From Rubrivivax sp. (GTDB lineage: Bacteria; Pseudomonadota; Gammaproteobacteria; Burkholderiales; Burkholderiaceae_C), in the NCBI GenBank assembly GCA_030653505.1, contig JAURZK010000055.1, positions 1-37,257 on the forward strand: 37,257 nucleotides of DNA, read 5' to 3'. Each line of letters starts with the position of its first letter. The first letter of the stretch is position 1. The notes beneath the pieces were generated by a model. It saw nothing but the letters and a program-made list of their open reading frames with translations, was not told the origin of the DNA and ran no database searches. Position numbers and translations under genes: made by a program. Positions 10,342 through 19,455 of the stretch are shown piece by piece.

Positions 10342-11817
10342 TCAAGGCATCTCGGGCGCGATGCCCTCGGCGTAGTCGTACAGCGCCTCCAGCAGCGCCT
10401 GGCCACGTTCGTCGCCGGCTTCGGCGGCAGCCTCGGCCAGCGTGTCGATGCGCTCGAAGTAGGCGGCCAGCGTCAGCGCGCCGCCGGCACCCGCGAGCAG
10501 ACGTTCGGCGCGGTGGTGATCCCAGCGCGCGCGTTCGTCGCCGGACAGCGTGGCGGGGAAGTTGCGCGCGCGGTAGCGGAAGACGAGTTCCTCGAGCCGC
10601 GCGTCCTGGAACGCCGTGCGCTTCGTGGCCAGCTGCTCCGGTTTCAGTTCGCGCAGCCGCTGCAGGGTACGCCGGTCATCGTTGCCGACGAAGCCGCCGT
10701 AGAGGTCTTCGTCGACATCGGGCGCAGGGGCCTCGGGGCGCTGGAAGACCTGGGCCCACAGGCCGTCGAGCGTGCGGCCCACCGCGGCGGCGTGTTCGGC
10801 GTGGCGCTGTGCGGCGTCGACGTCGAGCGACCAGCGTGTGGCGGCACCGATGTGTCCGTCCTTGTCCGCCAGCACCGACAGGTTGCCGATGACGATGGGG
10901 CTCTTGTTGATGTGGATGGTCTTGATCGGCAGCCGCGTTTCGCCCTCGGGCAGCTCGGCCTGCTTCGTGTACAGGCGCCGGCGCACGGTCTCGGCATCCA
11001 GCGTGGCGAGCTCACGCGGGTCGTGCGCCAGGTCCCAGACGATGACTTCGTTCTTGTTCGTCGGGTGCGGGGCCAGCGGCCACACCAAGGCCAGGCAGCC
11101 GCGTTCCACCGGGTACATGCCCGACAGGTGCACGAAGGGCCTGCCGACGCCGATCTCGGCCGTCACGGCGTCCTTGCGGCGCAGCTTCAGGCAGAAGTCC
11201 CACAGCCGGGGTTGCCGGCTCTTGATCAGGCGCGCCAGCGCGATGGTGGCGCGCACGTCGGACAGCGCATCGTGCGCAGCCTCGTGCGCCAGGCCGTTGG
11301 CCGCCGTCAGGTGCTCGAGCTTGAACGAGGGCCGGCCGGCCGACTCGCCCGTCTGGTGCACGGGCCACTCGATGCCCTCGGGTCTCAGCGCCCAGGTGCA
11401 GCGCACGACGTCCAGCAGGTCCCAGCGGCCGCAGCCGTTCTGCCATTCGCGGGCGTAGGGGTCGATGAGGCAACGCCAGAAGAGGAAGCGTGTCACCTCG
11501 TCGTCGAAGCGGATGCTGTTGTAGCCCACGCCGATGGTGCCGTCGCGTGCCAGCTCACTTTCGATGAGCGCGGCAAACCTGTGTTCGGGCAAGCCCTCGG
11601 CCAGCGCCCGCTGAGGCAGGATGCCGGTGAGCAGCACGGCCTCGGGCTCGGGCAGGAAGTCGGGCGCGGGCCGGCAGAAGTGCATCACCGGCGCGCCGAT
11701 CTCGTTCAGTTCGGCGTCGGTGCGCACACCGGCGAACTGCGACGGGCGGTCGCGCCGCGGCACGCGGCCGAAGGTTTCGTAGTCGTGCCAGAAAAAACTG
11801 GGGGCGGGCGTGGCCAT
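10342..11817 (-). CDS. sbcB: Exodeoxyribonuclease I
   Basis: Single-strand-specific 3'-5' DNA exonuclease used in mismatch repair and recombination; 491 residues, the usual length. Seen: the DEDDh exonuclease domain beginning FFWHDYETFG (exo I, Asp/Glu), GYNSIRFDDEVTRF (exo II), and HDALSDVRATIALA (exo III with His and Asp), followed by the SH3-like and C-terminal extensions specific to ExoI (for example PTNKNEVIVWDLAHDP). It starts at ATG 11817, divergent from the universal stress gene at 11913, without an evident ribosome site. Assignment is secure. Confidence 0.95.
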   Translation of the reverse strand: MATPAPSFFWHDYETFGRVPRRDRPSQFAGVRTDAELNEIGAPVMHFCRPAPDFLPEPEAVLLTGILPQRALAEGLPEHRFAALIESELARDGTIGVGYNSIRFDDEVTRFLFWRCLIDPYAREWQNGCGRWDLLDVVRCTWALRPEGIEWPVHQTGESAGRPSFKLEHLTAANGLAHEAAHDALSDVRATIALARLIKSRQPRLWDFCLKLRRKDAVTAEIGVGRPFVHLSGMYPVERGCLALVWPLAPHPTNKNEVIVWDLAHDPRELATLDAETVRRRLYTKQAELPEGETRLPIKTIHINKSPIVIGNLSVLADKDGHIGAATRWSLDVDAAQRHAEHAAAVGRTLDGLWAQVFQRPEAPAPDVDEDLYGGFVGNDDRRTLQRLRELKPEQLATKRTAFQDARLEELVFRYRARNFPATLSGDERARWDHHRAERLLAGAGGALTLAAYFERIDTLAEAAAEAGDERGQALLEALYDYAEGIAPEMP

Positions 11818-11912
11818 GCGGACACGATAGCGCAGCCCGCTGCCGGCCTGACCGGCGTGTTGTTGTCGCCAGGGCGCAAACCGAGGCGTAAGATTCTCGC
11901 GGAGGGTCTGCG

Positions 11913-12344
11913 ATGAAGAAGGTTCTGGTGGCCATCGACGGTTCGGCTTTCGCCTTGCGGGCCGTCGAGAATCTCATTGCCATGCGCGCGCTCCTTGCCG
12001 ACCCTGATGCACTCGAGGTCCACCTCGTGCACGTCGAGCCACAGCTGAACAGCGACATCACGCGTTTCGTCGCCGCCGAAGAACTCGCCGACTACCGGCA
12101 TGAGCAGGCCGGCAAGGCCTTCGGTGCGGCGCGCGACCTGCTCGCCGCCGCTGGCGTGCCCTGCACCTGCCACGAAGCCGTGGGCCATGTCGCCGAGGCG
12201 GTGACGCAGCTCGCCGAACGGCTGGGCTGCGACCAGATCACCATGGGCAGCCACGGCCGTGGCGCGCTGGCCGACCTGCTGATGGGCTCGACGACGCTGA
12301 AGGTGATCCACCTCGCCAAGGTGCCGGTCCTGCTGGTGAAGTAG
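11913..12344 (+). CDS. Universal stress protein (UspA family)
   Basis: Single-domain Usp of 143 residues, a cytoplasmic dimer-forming Rossmann-like protein. Seen: the opening strand KKVLVAIDGS and the ATP-binding signature GSHGRGALADLLMGSTT (G-2x-G-9x-GS) near residues 110-126, so it should be of the ATP-binding class. The ATG has GGAGG 7 nt upstream. It is followed after 57 nt by a permease and then another Usp, all in the same direction, which suggests a role tied to that transporter. Its specific stress signal cannot be inferred. Confidence 0.9.
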   Translation: MKKVLVAIDGSAFALRAVENLIAMRALLADPDALEVHLVHVEPQLNSDITRFVAAEELADYRHEQAGKAFGAARDLLAAAGVPCTCHEAVGHVAEAVTQLAERLGCDQITMGSHGRGALADLLMGSTTLKVIHLAKVPVLLVK

Positions 12345-12348
12345 GCGG

Positions 12349-12370
12349 CCATCGCAACCGGCGGCGATGG
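12349..12370 (+). other. Hairpin between usp and the permease gene
   Basis: A 7-bp stem CCATCGC / GCGATGG with an 8-nt loop starts 4 nt after the usp stop. It has no T-tract. It could be an mRNA processing or stabilising element that separates the levels of the Usp and the transporter; function not shown. Confidence 0.3.
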
Positions 12371-12401
12371 ACACCCCTCGGCTGCAGCCCCTGGAGATGC
12401 G

Positions 12402-13718
12402 ATGACCGCGATGGGATGGACGGCGCTGTCGATCTTCGCGACCGCCATCGTGCTGATCGTGCTCAACCTCATCGACGGCACCGTCGTCGCGCTGATCGGC
12501 GTGGCGGCCATGGTCTGGGTGGGCGTGATGAGCGAGATCGAGGCCTTCGGGCTCGTCGACTGGAACGTCATGGCCATCCTGGTCGGCGTGTGGATCATCG
12601 CCAGCTACTTCGGCAAGACCGGCGTGCCCAGCTGGCTGTCGGTGCAGGCGCTGCGCCTGTCGGGCGGGCGGCCCGGGCTGCTGGTGATCATCCTGTCGAC
12701 GCTGGCCGGTGTGATATCCATGTTCGTCGACAACGTCGTCGTCATCCTGATGATGGCGCCGGTGGCGCTGCCGCTGGCGCGCGCGCTGAAGCTGCCGGTG
12801 ACGCCGCTGGTGCTGATGATCGGCTTCTCGGCCAACTTCATGGGCTCGGCCATGCTGCTGGGCGACCTGCCGCCGCAGATGCTGCACAGCGTCTCGGGCG
12901 CCGAGTTCGGCGACTTCTTCTGGCAGCACGGGCGGCCTTCGTCCTTCCCCATCCTCGTCGTCACCTTCGCCATCACGCTGGCGGCGATGTACGCCTACGG
13001 CTTCCGCGGGCGCAAGCGGGTGGTGCTCGACATCGCCTCGCTGGGCATCGAGACGCGCATTCCCAACAAGCTGTTCGCCACTGTCGTCGTCGGCGCCTTC
13101 CTGTTCACGGTGCTGGGCATGGCGCTGCGCGAGTGGCTGGGCTTCAAGCTGGGCTTCATCGCCCTGACCGGCGCGCTGTCGCTGGTGCTGCTGCTGGAAC
13201 TGCTGGGCGATCGTGTCAAGGCGCCGAGCTTCGAGCATGTGCTGAGCGAACTCGACTGGCGCGCCATCTTCTTCTACATCGCCCTTTTCGCGCTCGTCGG
13301 CGGGCTCGAGAAGATGCATCTGCTGGACCTGCTGGCACAGCAGATCAAGCCGGTGTTCGCCGGAAACTTCGCGCTCGGCGCCTCGCTGATGTACTGGATC
13401 ACGGTGCCCATCGTCGGCATCGTCGAACACGACGCCTACATCCTGACCTTCCTCTACACCATCCGCGACCTCGGCAGCACCGGCGTGCCGACCTGGCCGC
13501 TGTGGTGGATGCTGGTCTGGGCCGGCACGCTGGGCAGCAACCTCACCGTGGCCGGTGCACCGGCGCTGTTCGCGGCGCTCAACCTGTGCGAGAAGGAAGA
13601 AGGCCGCAAGGTGTCGCTGCGCGAGTTCCTGTCCTGGAGCGTGCCTTTCACGCTGGTGGCGGCCTTCGTGTGCTACCTGCTCGGCATGGCCATCTGGGTG
13701 CTGCCCTGGGGCCGCTGA
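12402..13718 (+). CDS. Ion transporter (ArsB/NhaD/CitM-like) superfamily permease
   Basis: Inner-membrane transporter of 438 residues with about eleven to twelve hydrophobic segments across its whole length. The arrangement of an N-terminal half with MFVDNVVVILMMAPVALPLA (first conserved Asp-Asn hairpin) and a C-terminal half with a second hairpin near WAGTLGSNLTVAGAPA is typical of the ArsB/NhaD/CitMHS group of the ion transporter superfamily, which move Na+, arsenite or carboxylates. Which of these it carries is not visible; no ars or citrate genes are nearby. It lies between two Usp genes (57 nt after one, 23 nt before the other), suggesting a co-transcribed stress-linked unit. Start ATG 12402 follows GGAGATGCG. 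Confidence 0.85.
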   Translation: MTAMGWTALSIFATAIVLIVLNLIDGTVVALIGVAAMVWVGVMSEIEAFGLVDWNVMAILVGVWIIASYFGKTGVPSWLSVQALRLSGGRPGLLVIILSTLAGVISMFVDNVVVILMMAPVALPLARALKLPVTPLVLMIGFSANFMGSAMLLGDLPPQMLHSVSGAEFGDFFWQHGRPSSFPILVVTFAITLAAMYAYGFRGRKRVVLDIASLGIETRIPNKLFATVVVGAFLFTVLGMALREWLGFKLGFIALTGALSLVLLLELLGDRVKAPSFEHVLSELDWRAIFFYIALFALVGGLEKMHLLDLLAQQIKPVFAGNFALGASLMYWITVPIVGIVEHDAYILTFLYTIRDLGSTGVPTWPLWWMLVWAGTLGSNLTVAGAPALFAALNLCEKEEGRKVSLREFLSWSVPFTLVAAFVCYLLGMAIWVLPWGR

Positions 13719-13741
13719 GCTCAACCCACCGAGGTGCGACG

Positions 13742-14185
13742 ATGTTCAAGCACATCCTGCTGCCCACCGACGGTTCGGCGCTGTCGCGGCGCGCCGCGGC
13801 GACCGGCGTCGAACTCGCACGCACGGTCGGCGCGCGTGTCACCGCGCTCTTCGTCGCGCCGGTGCCGACGCCGCTGGTCTACGAACATTTCCTGCCCGTG
13901 GCCTACATGACGCCCGAGGAGCATGAGAAGCTGATCCAGGAGGCCTCGGCGCGCTACCTGGGCACCATCGAGAAGGCCGCCGCGGCCGCGGGCGTGCCCT
14001 TCGAAGGCCTGCACGTCACCAGCGACTACCCGGCCGATGCCATCGTGAAGGCCGCTGCGAAGCACAAGTGCGACCTCATCGTGATGGCATCGCACGGCCG
14101 CAAGGGCATCAAGGGCCTGCTGCTGGGCAGCGAGACGGCCAAGGTGCTGGCCCACGCCACCGTGCCGGTGATGGTGCACCGTTAG
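13742..14185 (+). CDS. Universal stress protein (UspA family), second copy
   Basis: 147-residue Usp starting MFKHILLPTDGS at ATG 13742, with GAGG 9 nt upstream. It carries the ATP-loop variant ASHGRKGIKGLLLGSET, in which the first glycine is Ala; similar loops occur in transporter-linked Usps such as TeaD, which bind ATP. It is clearly a different subtype from the Usp at 11913: it has an insert with EHFLPVAYMTPEEHEKL between strand 2 and helix 2. Position directly after the permease supports a role as its regulatory partner, which is inference from context. Confidence 0.9.
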   Translation: MFKHILLPTDGSALSRRAAATGVELARTVGARVTALFVAPVPTPLVYEHFLPVAYMTPEEHEKLIQEASARYLGTIEKAAAAAGVPFEGLHVTSDYPADAIVKAAAKHKCDLIVMASHGRKGIKGLLLGSETAKVLAHATVPVMVHR

Positions 14186-14301
14186 TCGACGATAGGCGGC
14201 GGTGTCGCCGATCGGCCCGGCCGCATGCGCCTGGCCCGCACAGGCACGGCACCTGCCTCTAGACTGGCGCGCTGCTGTCCACCCCACTCCACCCCACCGC
14301 C

Positions 14302-16305
14302 ATGCGCCTGTTCACCCTGATCGCCGCCGCCACGCTGGGCCTGACGCAGCCGGTCGTCCACGCCGAAACCGCCGCGGCCTGCACCGACTTCGACAGTTAC
14401 GTCAATGGCCGCTGGGCCGCCACCACCGAACTGCCGGCCGACCGTTCGCGCATCGGCAACTTCGACACCCTGCGCCTGGCCAACGACCGTCTGCTCGAGG
14501 CCGCGCTCAAGGAACTCGCCGCCGAGCCCGCGCGCCAGACCAGCAGCGGCCTTCAGCTGCTGGCCGCCCACTACCGCGCCGGCATGGACGAGGCCGGCAT
14601 CGAACGCCGTGGCCTGGCCGCGCTGCAGCCGTGGCTGACACGCATCGAGAAAGCCGAACGCGCCGATCTGCCGGCCCTGCTGGGTGAACTGGCGCGCCTG
14701 CAGGTGACCGCGCCGCTGGCCATCGGCGTCGGCACCGATGCCAAGGACGCCACACGGCACGTGCTGCAGGTGAACCAGGCCGGCCTGGGCCTGCCCGACC
14801 GCGACGACTACCTGCGTCAGGACGAGCGCACGGCGCGGCTGACGGCCGCCTACCGCCAATATGCGCAGCGCCTGCTCGGCGCCGCCGGCGTGCCGGCCGA
14901 CGAGACCACGATCGACGCGCTGCTGGCCTTCGAGACCGAGCTCGCCCGCGCGTCGCTGACACGTGTGCAGCGGCGCGACCCCAATGCCGCCTACAACCCC
15001 TACACCGTGGCCGCATTGCAGGCCGACGCGCCCGGTCTGGACTGGCGTGCCTGGCTGGCTGCCTACACCGGCCGGGCCGAGGGCGCGCCGGTGATCGTCG
15101 GCCAGCCGGGTTTCACCCGCGCCGTGGCCCAGCTGGCCGACAAGGCAGCAATGGCCACCTGGCGCAACTACCTGCGTGTGCGCCTGCTCGACGCCACCGC
15201 CGAGCACGGCCCCAAGGCGCTGGCCCAGGCCCACTTCGTCTACCGCAGCGCCGCCATCCGGGGCCTGAAGGCGCCGCCGCCGCGGGTCGAGAGGGTGATC
15301 CTGATGATCGGCGGCGCCTACGGCGGCGCGCCGCTGTCGCACACGCTGGGTGAACTCTTCGTCGTCAAGGCCTTCTCGCGGCAGGCCCAGCAGCGGGCAC
15401 TGGTGATGGTCGACGACATCAGGGCCGCGATGCGCCAGCGCATCACAAAGCTGCCCTGGATGAGCGAGCCCACCAAACAACTGGCGCAGGCCAAGCTCGA
15501 CGCCATGCGCACCAAGATCGGCGCCCCCGCCGCGTGGCGCCGCTACGACGGCCTGGCGCTGCACCCCGACGACTACCTCGGCAACCTGCTGCGCATCAAC
15601 GCCTGGGCCACCGCCGACCGACTGGTCGGCCTCGACAAGCCGGTCGACCGCGAGCGCTGGAACACCAGCCCGCACATCGTCAACGCCTTCGCCGGCGGCG
15701 GCAACCAGATCATCTTTCCGGCCGGCATCCTGCAGCCGCCCTTCTTCGACGAGAAGGCCGACGACGCCAGCAACTACGGCGGCATCGGCATGGTCATCGG
15801 CCACGAGATCACGCACCATTTCGACGACCGCGGCCGGCAGTTCGACGCCGCGGGCAACCTGCGCGACTGGTGGCAGCCGCAGGACGCCAGCGCCTACAAG
15901 GCGCGCGCCGACCGCGTGGCGACGCTCTACAGCGGCTACGAACCCGTGCCCGGGGTGCGCATCGACGGCCGGCTGACGCTGGGCGAGAACATCAGCGACA
16001 TGGCCGGCGTGCAGATCGCCTACGACGGCCTGCAGATCGCGCTGGCGCGCCAGCGTGCCGCCGGCAAGCCAGCGGCGCTGGTCGACGGCGCGACGCCGGA
16101 GCAGCGTTTTTTCCTGGCCAACGCCACCATCTGGCGCACCAAGTACCGCACCGAGGCGCTGATGGACCAGCTGCGCACCAACAGCCACTCGCCCGGCCGG
16201 TGGCGTGTGCTGGGGCCGTTGACGCACACGCCGGCCTTCGCGCAGGCCTTCGGCTGCAAGCCGGGCGACCCTATGGTCGCCGGCGACCCGATCACCGTGT
16301 GGTGA
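14302..16305 (+). CDS. Secreted M13 family (neprilysin-like) metallopeptidase
   Basis: Zinc oligopeptidase of the neprilysin/PepO family, 667 residues. Seen: signal peptide MRLFTLIAAATLGLTQPVVHA (cleavage after residue 21); the M13 N-terminal domain to about residue 420; the zinc motif HEITH (501-505); and the second motif ENISDMAG with Glu562 as third zinc ligand. The substrate-binding motif, usually NAFY/NAYY, reads NAFA here (461-464), and the C-terminal CxVW reads ITVW with no Cys. Both are departures from neprilysin, although zinc and catalytic residues are intact. It likely degrades peptides in the periplasm. The stop codon overlaps the convergent yqjK-like gene by 14 nt. Confidence 0.92.
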   Translation: MRLFTLIAAATLGLTQPVVHAETAAACTDFDSYVNGRWAATTELPADRSRIGNFDTLRLANDRLLEAALKELAAEPARQTSSGLQLLAAHYRAGMDEAGIERRGLAALQPWLTRIEKAERADLPALLGELARLQVTAPLAIGVGTDAKDATRHVLQVNQAGLGLPDRDDYLRQDERTARLTAAYRQYAQRLLGAAGVPADETTIDALLAFETELARASLTRVQRRDPNAAYNPYTVAALQADAPGLDWRAWLAAYTGRAEGAPVIVGQPGFTRAVAQLADKAAMATWRNYLRVRLLDATAEHGPKALAQAHFVYRSAAIRGLKAPPPRVERVILMIGGAYGGAPLSHTLGELFVVKAFSRQAQQRALVMVDDIRAAMRQRITKLPWMSEPTKQLAQAKLDAMRTKIGAPAAWRRYDGLALHPDDYLGNLLRINAWATADRLVGLDKPVDRERWNTSPHIVNAFAGGGNQIIFPAGILQPPFFDEKADDASNYGGIGMVIGHEITHHFDDRGRQFDAAGNLRDWWQPQDASAYKARADRVATLYSGYEPVPGVRIDGRLTLGENISDMAGVQIAYDGLQIALARQRAAGKPAALVDGATPEQRFFLANATIWRTKYRTEALMDQLRTNSHSPGRWRVLGPLTHTPAFAQAFGCKPGDPMVAGDPITVW

Positions 16306-16600
16306 CGCGCGGCAGCTGAAGCCGCCGCTGCAGGCGCAGCCACAGCCGCCAGCCCGTCCACAGCCGCCAGCCCCAGCGCAGCGCACGCCGCGGCCGCAGC
16401 ACCAGCAGCACGGCGGCAGCGGCCAATGGCGCTTCGGGGTGGGTCCGCAGCCAGCGCCAGCCGGCGTGCACACGGTCGGCCAGCGCCAGCGGCGGCTGCC
16501 AGGCGAGGGCGTCACGGGCCAGCTGGCCGCGCAATTCGTTGCTGCGCACCAGCAGCAGCTGCTGGCGGCGCGCCAGCAGGGCGGCGCGGCGCCGGTTCAT
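16292..16600 (-). CDS. YqjK-like small membrane-associated protein
   Basis: 102-residue, strongly basic protein starting MNRRRAALLARRQQLLLVRSNELR. Its central segment PEAPLAAAAVLLVLRPRRAL is a short hydrophobic stretch, followed by a Trp/Arg/Leu-rich tail. The N-terminal basic helix and the position as third gene after a DUF883 and a YqjE-like gene identify it as YqjK-like, a family with no known activity. The ATG overlaps the yqjE-like stop (ATGA). The 3' end overlaps the M13 peptidase gene on the other strand. Confidence 0.7.
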   Translation of the reverse strand: MNRRRAALLARRQQLLLVRSNELRGQLARDALAWQPPLALADRVHAGWRWLRTHPEAPLAAAAVLLVLRPRRALRWGWRLWTGWRLWLRLQRRLQLPRVTTR

Positions 16601-17034
16601 GGCGGCCCGGGGGCGTTCGCCGGTGGTTCGGCCGTAGCAGCCGGCGCGGGCTGCAGACCGTCGCGGTCACGCTGCAACTCACCGAGCGAGAGCACAAAGG
16701 GCCCGCCTTCGCCCGCGCGCAGCAAGGCGCGGGCGCGCACCAGCAGCGCCGCGCCCGCGGCGACGAAGAACAGCGTCGTCACCGCCAGCGCCGGCAGCCG
16801 GTAGCCTTCCCAGAAGAGCATCAGCACGAAACCCACGGCCAGCACGAGGGCCACGCCGAGCAGCAGCAGGCCCAAAGCGGCGCGCCACAGCGCGTCGAAG
16901 AGGCGCAGCTTCTCGGCCTCGAGCTCGGTGCCGAAGAGTTCCAGCCGCACCTGGGCGATGCCCAGCGTCGTGGCCAGCAGGCGGCGCAGCGATTCGAACA
17001 GCCCGCCGGTGGCGGGCGGGCCGGTCACGGCCAT
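16597..17034 (-). CDS. YqjE-like inner-membrane protein (holin superfamily III / DUF1469 type)
   Basis: 145-residue protein with an amphipathic N-terminal helix (LFESLRRLLATTLGIAQVRLELFGTE, about residues 12-37) and two membrane segments (about 50-74 and 80-100), then an Ala/Pro-rich tail. This is the YqjE pattern; despite the holin label the family is chromosomal and of unknown role. It follows the DUF883 gene by 7 nt and overlaps the yqjK-like gene, forming the yqjD-E-K order seen in many proteobacteria. Confidence 0.8.
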   Translation of the reverse strand: MAVTGPPATGGLFESLRRLLATTLGIAQVRLELFGTELEAEKLRLFDALWRAALGLLLLGVALVLAVGFVLMLFWEGYRLPALAVTTLFFVAAGAALLVRARALLRAGEGGPFVLSLGELQRDRDGLQPAPAATAEPPANAPGPP

Positions 17035-17041
17035 GCCGGGC

Positions 17042-17353
17042 TCAACGCCGGCCGATGAGCATGCCGACGATCAGGCCCACGCCGGCGCCGAAGGCCACCG
17101 ACTTCCAGGGGTGGTCGTGCACGTAGTCGTCGGCGGCATGGCCGGCGGCCTTGGCCTTCTCGGTGGCCGCGGCCTGCAGGTCGAGCAGGCGGTGCTTGGA
17201 CTGCTCCAGGCGTTCCTGCAGCCGCTCGCGCAGGCCTGCCGTGCCCTCGCCCACCTCGTTGGCGGTCAGCTTGAGCAGGTGCTCGGCGTCGGTGACCACG
17301 GTGCGCAGGTCGGCCATCAGCTTGTCGCGTTGTGTTGCGGTCAGTTCGGACAT
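17042..17353 (-). CDS. YqjD/ElaB-type DUF883 protein
   Basis: 103-residue protein: a long heptad-like amphipathic helix (about residues 10-75), then the signature VHDHPWKSVAFGAGVGLIVGMLIGRR, a C-terminal glycine-rich membrane anchor. This is the YqjD/ElaB/YgaM family; in E. coli YqjD is a tail-anchored, stationary-phase protein reported to associate with ribosomes. The start was set at ATG 17353 (MSELTATQRD) because GGAG lies 7 nt upstream; an ATG at 17365 would add four residues. First gene of the yqjD-E-K unit. Confidence 0.88.
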   Translation of the reverse strand: MSELTATQRDKLMADLRTVVTDAEHLLKLTANEVGEGTAGLRERLQERLEQSKHRLLDLQAAATEKAKAAGHAADDYVHDHPWKSVAFGAGVGLIVGMLIGRR

Positions 17354-17466
17354 CGTTCGCTCCATCGGAAAACACGGGGGAGCATCGAAGTTACCACCCT
17401 GCCCCCTGGTCGGGCCGCGACATCACTGCCGCGCGGGGGGCTTTGTTGAGCGGGCGCAGCTTGCGT

Positions 17467-18615
<1,149 letters not shown>

Positions 18616-18672
18616 GGCGCGGGAGTGGTGGCGCAAGGCGCGGGAACGTGGCGCGCCAGGCGCGCCCGGGGC

Positions 18673-19353
18673 CTACTTGCGCGGTGTCGACTTCTTCGCC
18701 GCGGCACCGCCCTGCAGCGCGTCGCTCATGCCGATGAGCACACCGCTGACCATCGCCGTGTAGCTCTCGGCCAGCGCCTGCGCCGCGCGCAGGCTGGCCG
18801 CGCGCGTGGTGCGCAAGGCGGTCTGCATCTGCTCGGTCATCTGCTCGGCGGTGGCCGCCGCCTTGGCGCCCGACAGCGTGCCGCCGGCCTGCATCTTCTC
18901 GAGCACCGGGCCCCAGGCGCCGGCCATGGGCTCGCCGGCGCCCGCTGCAGCCTTCTTCACCGCAGAGAAGAGCGTGTCTTCCATCTTCTCGAGGTCCGAA
19001 AGCGCCTTGCTCAGGTGCTTCTCGCGCAGGTCGGCACCCTGCGTCGCCAGCGTGCTCAGCGCGACGCGGTTGGCTTCCACGGCCTTCAGCATCGCGGCGT
19101 CCATGCCGGCCACGGCCTGGTCGAGCAGCGACTCGGGGTCGACTTTGGCCGTCATGTTCTTGGCCACGCCGGTGCTGGCGGCTTCGGCCACCTGCTTGAG
19201 CGCGCCGCGGATGTTCTTCAGCGTCAACTCGCGCCCCTGCAGCGCCGCCAGCGTGGCCTCGGTGGTGGCCTTGCGCAGCTGGGCGCCCTGCTGCGCAGTG
19301 GCACTCTCGAACTGGGCGATCAACGCGTCGACATCGAACATCGGCTTGGACAT
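18673..19353 (-). CDS. Phasin-like all-helical protein, function unknown
   Basis: 226-residue, Ala/Gln/Lys-rich protein with almost no predicted strand, starting MSKPMFDVDALIAQFESATAQQ. Helical stretches run across most of it (about 5-130 and 160-215), and the tail is Lys-rich (AAAKKSTPRK), much like phasins and PhaM-type granule proteins with basic ends. I do not recognise it beyond that; it may be the family labelled DUF6781, which I could not check. The ATG at 19353 has GGAG 10 nt upstream. It lies between a ketoacyl synthase and a flavin oxidoreductase, and a BktB-like thiolase is about 9 kb away, so a link to PHA or lipid metabolism is possible but unproven. Confidence 0.6.
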   Translation of the reverse strand: MSKPMFDVDALIAQFESATAQQGAQLRKATTEATLAALQGRELTLKNIRGALKQVAEAASTGVAKNMTAKVDPESLLDQAVAGMDAAMLKAVEANRVALSTLATQGADLREKHLSKALSDLEKMEDTLFSAVKKAAAGAGEPMAGAWGPVLEKMQAGGTLSGAKAAATAEQMTEQMQTALRTTRAASLRAAQALAESYTAMVSGVLIGMSDALQGGAAAKKSTPRK

Positions 19354-19455
19354 GGGGTAACTCCGTGGGTGGGGGATGACGGGATGCTGGCACCGCTGCG
19401 GCGTTGCGGCAAGCGGCAATGCACCGGGGCCAGCAGCGCCCAGCGGACACGAACC

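Noticed and set aside
14182..16515. Long antisense frame over the M13 peptidase gene (777 codons)
   Set aside because: The opposite strand encodes a protein with intact HEITH and ENISD motifs; the antisense product shows only low-complexity Gly/Arg/His sequence.
18650..18666. GGCGCG / CGCGCC hairpin between the KAS III homologue and the phasin-like gene
   Set aside because: Low-complexity GC repeats in the spacer make such pairings expected by chance.
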